Source: Candidatus Gottesmanbacteria bacterium (GTDB taxonomy: Bacteria; Patescibacteriota; Microgenomatia; UBA10105; UBA927). Taken from it: 8,710 nucleotides of DNA. A program made the position numbers and the translations under genes. The notes beneath the pieces were generated by a model. The model worked only from the letters and a program-made list of their open reading frames with translations. It did no database searches and was not told the DNA's origin. Positions 4,228-8,710 of the stretch are shown here, one piece after another (within the stretch, counting starts at the first letter, position 1; the number at the start of each line of letters is the position of its first letter). Location: assembly GCA_016199185.1 (NCBI GenBank), contig JACQHE010000030.1, positions 1-8,710 of the forward strand, read 5' to 3'.

Positions 4228-5357
4228 AATACAAAAAATTTTCGTCGTACCACTGCCTGTGGTCTGCTATATTCCAACGGTCCTAGAGTGACAGTATACC
4301 CGAGGTTTTCACACCTGTCAATAATAGTTTTCACAAAAAATGTTTTGCCCCCCACAGCGTATTCCGGCAACGCAATCACGATGTGCCCCTTAGGTTTCAA
4401 AATCTTATGCCATTCTCTCAAGCACCCTATATATAATTTCTCTAAGCCTTTTATGACATTTTTTACGTTTTCAGTCTCAACGACGGTTGGCCCCATGAAT
4501 GGTTCGGTGACGATCGCATCAATGGATTCCGGCGCGATTTTTTCAGAAATATGTGTCGCGTCGCTGACGAAAAGCCCATAAGGTACTTCCTTGCGATCTT
4601 GCAAGGAAGTACCTTGCAAAAATTCGATATTCTTTTTCGCTTTCTCAACCGCTTCTTCTGACTGATCGCTCCCAATCACGCTCCATCCGGTAAGGAGTGC
4701 TTCTCCCAAAATTGTCCCCATGCCGCAGAAGGGGTCAAGCAGAATGCGTGATGCGTTGATGCGTGAATGCGTTGATGCGGAAGCAAGATTTATTGCCATC
4801 CGTGCTACTTTCGGCGGCAGCATCCCGGCTTTGGGATCAGCGTACGGTCTGCCGTAGTCGCGCGCGTTCCACGCTTCAAAGTCCTGCACAGCTTCCGTTT
4901 CGCCAACGATATACCCATCCTTGACTCTTACCAGAATGAGTTCTTTGACGTGTTGCTTTGTGATCACCACGCTTGAAAGCGCATTACCTTCATGCCCTGC
5001 GACGTAACGCGCGTGTATACCCCGCCTTTCCAACCCCTCCTTGACGCCAGCAAGAAGCCGGGTATCCAGGTGTCCTTCCCCGTAGAGGCTGATCCCAAAC
5101 GTCAGCGACTCGCCCTCGTTTTTGAAAATCAGAAGTACTTCCTCGGCCGTAAGTACAGCGATCTTCCCTTTCTCTCGGGCGATTTTGACCGTCCCGCCCA
5201 ACGCACGGATAAGCACTCCGGGATCTATTGTTTCTTGTGGGTCTTCCACCCGGCCAACTCCCGGGGTGATCGTCGTGACGGGATCGTGGATGAGGGCAGC
5301 CAGTTCATAAAACGAGAGCTCATGTGTCCGGCCAAAGATAAATAGCCAGGAGCTCAT
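4215..5357 (-). CDS. Trm11/UPF0020-type tRNA guanine-N2 methyltransferase-like protein
   Basis: The 380-residue protein has an N-terminal region of about 150 residues resembling the NFLD/THUMP part of Trm11-like enzymes. The linker is VQDFEAWNARDYGRPYADPKAGMLPPKVARMAINLA (about 158-192; this is the family signature region). A Rossmann methyltransferase follows with SAM motif I LLDPFCGMGTILGEA (207-220), acidic GSDQS (229-233) and motif IV TEPFMGP (284-290). The family makes m2G or m2,2G at tRNA position 10 with S-adenosylmethionine. Motif IV is TEPF rather than the usual DPPY or NPPF, so the exact target or activity may differ. Two repeat segments are carried inside the gene: an imperfect 8-base repeat (residues about 193-205) and a 15-bp inverted repeat (residues about 248-260). 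The start overlaps the rplU stop as ATGA; the end overlaps rpmA by 13 bases. Confidence 0.85.
   Translation of the reverse strand: MSSWLFIFGRTHELSFYELAALIHDPVTTITPGVGRVEDPQETIDPGVLIRALGGTVKIAREKGKIAVLTAEEVLLIFKNEGESLTFGISLYGEGHLDTRLLAGVKEGLERRGIHARYVAGHEGNALSSVVITKQHVKELILVRVKDGYIVGETEAVQDFEAWNARDYGRPYADPKAGMLPPKVARMAINLASASTHSRINASRILLDPFCGMGTILGEALLTGWSVIGSDQSEEAVEKAKKNIEFLQGTSLQDRKEVPYGLFVSDATHISEKIAPESIDAIVTEPFMGPTVVETENVKNVIKGLEKLYIGCLREWHKILKPKGHIVIALPEYAVGGKTFFVKTIIDRCENLGYTVTLGPLEYSRPQAVVRRKFFVLWRT
4580..4615. repeat. 15-bp perfect inverted repeat inside the methyltransferase gene
   Basis: The arm AAGGTACTTCCTTGC (4580-4594) is exactly complementary to 4601-4615, with a 6-base loop, GATCTT. 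It encodes about residues 248-260 (QGTSLQDRKEVPY), lying between the SAM-binding half and motif IV, where a surface loop is expected. It looks like an inserted palindromic unit kept in frame. Confidence 0.85.
4744..4779. repeat. Imperfect 8-base tandem repeat (ATGCGTTG/ATGCGTGA) inside the methyltransferase gene
   Basis: Five consecutive ATGCG-starting units of 7-8 bases (4744, 4751, 4759, 4767, 4775) alternate between TTG and TGA-type endings. They encode about SASTHSRINASR (residues 193-205), just before SAM motif I. Related enzymes usually run from the NLA helix almost straight into LLDPFCG, so this reads as an in-frame insertion. Confidence 0.75.
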
Positions 5358-5665
5358 GCGTGGATTGAAGTAATGCGCAGCTTCGTAAGCTGTGCTCGGA
5401 AACCGACGTGTCTCCTCTCCCGGACTTTGGATTTGAATCTCCGGACGTCTATTTTTTCACCTTTATGTTGCGCCTCAATCTTGGCTTCTACGGTTGCTCC
5501 TTTCACCGTGGGCTTGCCGACCTTTGTCTTTTCACCATCGCCAACCAGTAATACGTCAGACACCATGATCGTTTCCCCGGCGCCCCCGCTTATACGGGCG
5601 ACGTCAATGATATCTCCCACACTGACTTTGTATTGCATTGATCCGATACGCACAACGGCAAACAT
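5354..5665 (-). CDS. rplU: 50S ribosomal protein L21 (bL21)
   Basis: From the ATG at 5663-5665 the protein has 103 residues, the usual bL21 length. It starts MFAVVRIGSMQYKVSVGD, continues with the VSDVLLVGDGEKTKVGKPTV region, and has a basic C-terminus with FKSKVRERRHVGFRAQLT (77-94). In most bL21 the last part reads GHRQ; here it is GFRA, a small divergence. An in-frame ATG at 5752 would add 29 residues that overlap rodA and do not look like L21, so it is rejected. The gene starts 19 bases after the rodA stop; its TGA overlaps the methyltransferase ATG (ATGA), suggesting coupled translation. bL21 binds 23S rRNA near bL20. Confidence 0.96.
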   Translation of the reverse strand: MFAVVRIGSMQYKVSVGDIIDVARISGGAGETIMVSDVLLVGDGEKTKVGKPTVKGATVEAKIEAQHKGEKIDVRRFKSKVRERRHVGFRAQLTKLRITSIHA

Positions 5666-5684
5666 GAACCGTATTCTACCAGCC

Positions 5685-6773
5685 TCACAGTCCCATTGCA
5701 ACGGCGCGCCCCCCGTCCTGTTCCCCACGCCGCAGCGCCCAGAGGATGCCATAGGAAACGGAAAGGGAGAGCAGTGAACTCCCGCCGTAGGATACCAAGG
5801 GGAGGGTAATGCCCGTGATGGGCACGAGCCCCATATTCATGCCAGCATTGATGACGACTTGGGTAAGCATCATGGTCAGAAGCCCTGCGCTATAGACAAA
5901 CGGCACCACAGATACGAGGACGCCGGCAACCAGCGGCCGCAGTATACGCCAGAGGAGCGCGCCATACGCAACCAGCAGAATGAACCCGCCCACAAACCCA
6001 AGCTCCTCGACCAGTGTCGCAAAAATAAAATCCGTGTGATACTCCGGCAGAAACCGGAGATGACTTTGCGTGCCGCGGCCCAATCCCCGTCCAAACCACT
6101 GCCCACTGCCCACGGCAATCATCGCCTGTATGGCGTTGTATCCCGCGCCTTTAGGATCCACGCCGGGATCGAGGAAGGTCGCAATCCTTGAGCGCTGATA
6201 GTCACGAAGTCCCCGCCACCCGACGGGCAGGAGGAGAAAGATGACCAGAAGTCCCGTGATGACGTAGCGCAGCGGGAACCCGGCCGCGACGAGCATAGCA
6301 AGCCACATCACCGAGTAGACGATACTCGTTCCCAAATCCGGCTGCCGCAGTACCAATAAGAACGGAGGCAAAAACAGCGCACACTGGATCAAAAATCCCC
6401 TCATGGTGCGCGGCGGAAATACTTTCATCGCCCATGCGAAAGCCAGCAGAAGCAAAGGCTTGACGAGTTCAGACGGCTGGAGCTGGATACCCCCGACGAT
6501 GATCCATCGGGTCGCGCCGCGGATCGCCGGCCCAAGGTACGACGTCGCCAAAAGCGCAAGCGATGCCACGTATCCAAGCGGCGCGGCCCACAAGACGATC
6601 GCCGTATCCACCATAGAAACGGCTATTCCCGCCAGTATCGCAAGGACGAGGATCACCAATTGTTGGGTGAACAGTGACTGGTCAATAGAAAGCAGGATAA
6701 ACAGACCGAATGCCCCGACTACGAGGAGGAGGACGAGGTCGATCCAGTCAACAGTTTTAGCGAGCTTCCCCAT
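5685..6773 (-). CDS. rodA: SEDS-family peptidoglycan glycosyltransferase RodA
   Basis: The 362-residue polytopic membrane protein, with about ten hydrophobic segments, polymerises lipid II into glycan strands during elongation, normally with a class B PBP. Signature regions: RGATRWIIVGGIQLQPSEL (85-103), RQPDLGTS (143-150), DPKGAGYNAIQAMIAVGSG (206-224), FGRGLGRGTQSHLRFLPE (227-244), HTDFIF (246-251, Asp248 being the likely functional acidic residue), and GMNMGLVPITG with LPLVSYGGSS (311-333). GTQ plus FLPE-HTDFIF favours RodA over FtsW. The ATG at 6771-6773 is the only reasonable start, so its first 18 codons overlap the end of ileS by 55 bases in another frame. No mreB or PBP2 gene is in the window. 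Confidence 0.94.
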   Translation of the reverse strand: MGKLAKTVDWIDLVLLLVVGAFGLFILLSIDQSLFTQQLVILVLAILAGIAVSMVDTAIVLWAAPLGYVASLALLATSYLGPAIRGATRWIIVGGIQLQPSELVKPLLLLAFAWAMKVFPPRTMRGFLIQCALFLPPFLLVLRQPDLGTSIVYSVMWLAMLVAAGFPLRYVITGLLVIFLLLPVGWRGLRDYQRSRIATFLDPGVDPKGAGYNAIQAMIAVGSGQWFGRGLGRGTQSHLRFLPEYHTDFIFATLVEELGFVGGFILLVAYGALLWRILRPLVAGVLVSVVPFVYSAGLLTMMLTQVVINAGMNMGLVPITGITLPLVSYGGSSLLSLSVSYGILWALRRGEQDGGRAVAMGL

Positions 6774-8710
6774 ACAATTTCATCCGCAAGCGTTTCTTTC
6801 TTCACGCGCGCGAGAAGTTCCGTCGGTAGATCTTTATACTCCTCGGGCGCCTCAATCCTGATGCGCTCGTCTATTGTACATCCTTTTTCTTTGCGGGTCA
6901 GTTGGATGGCGCGGGTAAGCTTCCTCATTTTCCCTTCCGCCTCAAGTTCCGGCGAACTCGTCGTATCAAGCATCACGGCAAGCTCTCCCTCTCCTGTTTT
7001 TACGACAACATCTTTTACGTTCAATTCTTCGCGAACGAGCATTATGTATTCCTCTTCCATTTGAAATTTGACATTTGAAATTTGACATTGTTTTATGGGT
7101 TGCCGCACCGCCACGCCTGCTGCCTTGCGCTGGGCATGTCCCAAAGCGCAGACGTCCCGCACAAGCTGCATTTTCTCTTCCAACTCTTGACTCTTGACTC
7201 TTGACTCTTGACTCTCTTCCGGCCACGCCGTATGGTGCACGCAGTCCGTCATATTCATGATATTCTGATACGCCCGTTCCGCGATAAATGGTGTCACTGG
7301 AGCCATGACGGTGACCAGGGTTTTGAGCACCCAGCCAAAGAGCCCCATGGCAGTCGCATCGTCCCGAAGCCTTGTTCTGCTCCGGCGCAGATACCAGGTA
7401 GAAAGATCGTCAATAAACGCGGCAATTGTCCGGCAGGCTGCCACCGTATCGTAGCTATCCAAGCCTCGCGTCACGTCGGCAACGAGCTTCGTGGTTAGTC
7501 CCAAAAGCCAGCGATCTAATACATGCGTGGCAGCTGGAGGACCCGCCGGTACGCTCGTCTGTCCACGATACAGGAGAAAAAACGCAACCACATTCCAGAA
7601 TCTCGTCATCACGTTTTGGTAGACCTCTTTGACGCCCGACTCGGAGAAGTTTAGGTTCTCTGCCCGCATCACAACGGCGCCCATGAGATAGAACCGCAGC
7701 GCATCCACGCCGTACGCTTCCGCGAGCTTCATCGGATCCGGAAAGTTTTTCTTGGATTTGCTCATCTTGGAGCCGTCCTGGGCTAGGATGACGCCGTGGG
7801 TGAGGGCGTTTTCAAATGTGTGTTTGCCAAACAGCGCAACGGACATGACGTGGAGCGTGTAAAACCACGCCCGCGTCTGGGAAATGTACTCGACGATAAA
7901 CTGCGCCGGATGGGTCTTTTCAAACAGATCTTTGTGTTCAAAGGGATAGTGGAGGGCGGCGTAGGGCATGCTGCCGGACTCCACCCAGCAGTCGAAGACC
8001 TCCGGGATACGCTTGCCCTTAATCGTCTTGGCATCATCCACCCAGACTTCAATATCATCTAAAAACTCACGATGTATATCGGTGAGTCCCGCAACTTTCT
8101 GTGGGTCCACCGCCCACTTCTTGAGTTCTTCAATAGATCCAATAATTCTTATTTGACATTTGTCATTTGACATTTGACATTTCCATATAGGTAATGGCGT
8201 ACCCCAATATCTCGAACGCGAGATGTTCCAGTCCGGCGCCGTCGCGAGCCCCTTCCCAAAGCGCCCCTTCTTAAGGTGCCCGGGGTACCAGTTGATATTC
8301 TCGTTTTGCTTGACCAAATCCGTTTTCATCTTTTGGATATTGATAAACCACGCAGGCACGGCCGTGTAGTAGAGCGGCGTCTCACACCGGTAACAGAAGG
8401 GGTAGGAGTGGACGGACTTTTCCGCCCGAAGAAGCAGGTCCCGGTCGATGAGATCAGCCACGATCCACTCTTCGGCTTTTTTGAAAAATATTCCCTTGAG
8501 CGGCTCGACGAAATCAAGATATCTCCCCTGCTCGTCCAGCATCGGGACAGTCGGAAGATCAAGTTTTTGGGCAAACTGGTAATCATCCTCTCCGTAGATG
8601 GCTGCGGTATGGACGAGCCCCGTCCCTTCCTCAAGCGACACGAAGTCTCCCGCGCCCACGTAGTAGGCTTTTTTATCACCGATGGGCAAGTAGGTATAGA
8701 GCGGCTCGTA
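6719..8710 (-). CDS. ileS: Isoleucyl-tRNA synthetase, N-terminus beyond the window
   Basis: The open frame continues through the window edge (first codons Tyr-Glu-Pro-Leu), so the HIGH-containing catalytic N-terminus is missing; 663 codons plus stop are present. Counting from the edge, the CP1 editing domain shows EEGTGLVHTAAIYGEDD (about 27-43), followed by HSYPFCYRCETPLYY, GRFGKGLA, DWNISRSRYWGTPLPIW (about 160-176), DCWVESGSMPYA and KMSKS (315-319). The C-terminal part is the anticodon-binding domain. The sequence style is that of the archaeal/eukaryotic-type IleRS, often linked to mupirocin resistance. Three 7-base repeat tracts sit in the gene, coding CQMSNDKCQ, SQESRVKSQE and QCQISNVKFQM. 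The serine-rich end (GSTSSSSS) overlaps rodA by 55 bases. Confidence 0.96.
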   Translation of the reverse strand, partial: YEPLYTYLPIGDKKAYYVGAGDFVSLEEGTGLVHTAAIYGEDDYQFAQKLDLPTVPMLDEQGRYLDFVEPLKGIFFKKAEEWIVADLIDRDLLLRAEKSVHSYPFCYRCETPLYYTAVPAWFINIQKMKTDLVKQNENINWYPGHLKKGRFGKGLATAPDWNISRSRYWGTPLPIWKCQMSNDKCQIRIIGSIEELKKWAVDPQKVAGLTDIHREFLDDIEVWVDDAKTIKGKRIPEVFDCWVESGSMPYAALHYPFEHKDLFEKTHPAQFIVEYISQTRAWFYTLHVMSVALFGKHTFENALTHGVILAQDGSKMSKSKKNFPDPMKLAEAYGVDALRFYLMGAVVMRAENLNFSESGVKEVYQNVMTRFWNVVAFFLLYRGQTSVPAGPPAATHVLDRWLLGLTTKLVADVTRGLDSYDTVAACRTIAAFIDDLSTWYLRRSRTRLRDDATAMGLFGWVLKTLVTVMAPVTPFIAERAYQNIMNMTDCVHHTAWPEESQESRVKSQELEEKMQLVRDVCALGHAQRKAAGVAVRQPIKQCQISNVKFQMEEEYIMLVREELNVKDVVVKTGEGELAVMLDTTSSPELEAEGKMRKLTRAIQLTRKEKGCTIDERIRIEAPEEYKDLPTELLARVKKETLADEIVWGSSLKLLTGSTSSSSS
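7058..7090. repeat. 7-base tandem repeat (ATTTGAA/ATTTGAC) inside ileS
   Basis: Alternating ATTTGAA and ATTTGAC units occur about four times in a row. On the coding strand they encode QCQISNVKFQM in the C-terminal region of the synthetase. The same unit family recurs at 8151-8182 in the same gene. Confidence 0.88.
7184..7214. repeat. 7-base tandem repeat (CTCTTGA x4) inside ileS
   Basis: There are four exact CTCTTGA units (7184-7211) plus a partial one. On the coding strand they give SQESRVKSQE in the linker between the end of the anticodon-binding bundle and the C-terminal part. Same period as the ATTTGAC tracts but a different sequence. Confidence 0.9.
8151..8182. repeat. 7-base tandem repeat (ATTTGAC) inside ileS
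   Basis: Four ATTTGAC/ATTTGTC units plus ATTT lie in a row. On the coding strand they encode KCQMSNDKCQI, directly after the conserved WGTPLPIW. In many synthetases a short CxxC-type segment follows that motif, so the repeat may have replaced it; two cysteines remain, spaced C-x6-C. Confidence 0.88.

Noticed and set aside
5666..5752. A longer L21 with 29 extra N-terminal residues
   Set aside because: The extension overlaps rodA, does not resemble any L21 start, and the ATG at 5665 gives the family's normal length and start MFAVVRIG.

Overview
The window looks like chromosome from a member of the Candidate Phyla Radiation (Patescibacteria). This is an inference from four things: the compact, overlapping operon of housekeeping genes, the archaeal/eukaryotic-type isoleucyl-tRNA synthetase, a Trm11-like methyltransferase lying between the genes for ribosomal proteins L21 and L27, and a PaaX/Cas2-like membrane-anchored protein of a kind I associate with these genomes. 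TGA is used as a stop (L21, L27, PaaX-like), so the code that reads UGA as glycine does not apply. The exact lineage cannot be read from this sequence.

Left end (1-731). A 33-bp hairpin-forming unit is repeated about 3.6 times (1-119). It is followed at once by an AT-rich GIY-YIG endonuclease gene (131-388). The last 10 bases of that gene are also the start of a tRNA gene. This tRNA-Val(GAC) is interrupted in its anticodon loop by about 109 bp, and the insert contains a second, complete tRNA-Val(GAC) (433-505). The two halves of the outer tRNA match perfectly in the acceptor and anticodon stems, and the arms flanking the inner tRNA can pair with each other. This tRNA-within-a-tRNA is the most striking object in the window. 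Just downstream lies a strong hairpin fused to what looks like the 3' end (T-loop to CCA) of a third tRNA.

Middle (698-1517). A PaaX/Cas2-like gene on the minus strand sits exactly between two copies of a nearly identical perfect palindrome of 32 and 34 bp. They probably act as terminators. An extended -10 promoter between the right palindrome and the gene suggests a separate transcription unit.

Right part (1561-8710, all minus strand). In transcription order: ileS (5' end outside the window), rodA, rplU (L21), a THUMP/Rossmann tRNA methyltransferase, rpmA (L27), parB, and a Pif1-type helicase with a C-terminal WYL domain. Genes overlap or lie at most about 20 bp apart, so they probably form one operon for translation, wall synthesis and chromosome maintenance, ending at the palindrome near 1500. 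Few of the starts have a recognisable Shine-Dalgarno sequence. At least five low-complexity or palindromic segments are carried in frame inside the synthetase and methyltransferase genes, which suggests that short repeats have invaded conserved coding sequence. I see no CRISPR array, rRNA or insertion sequence.
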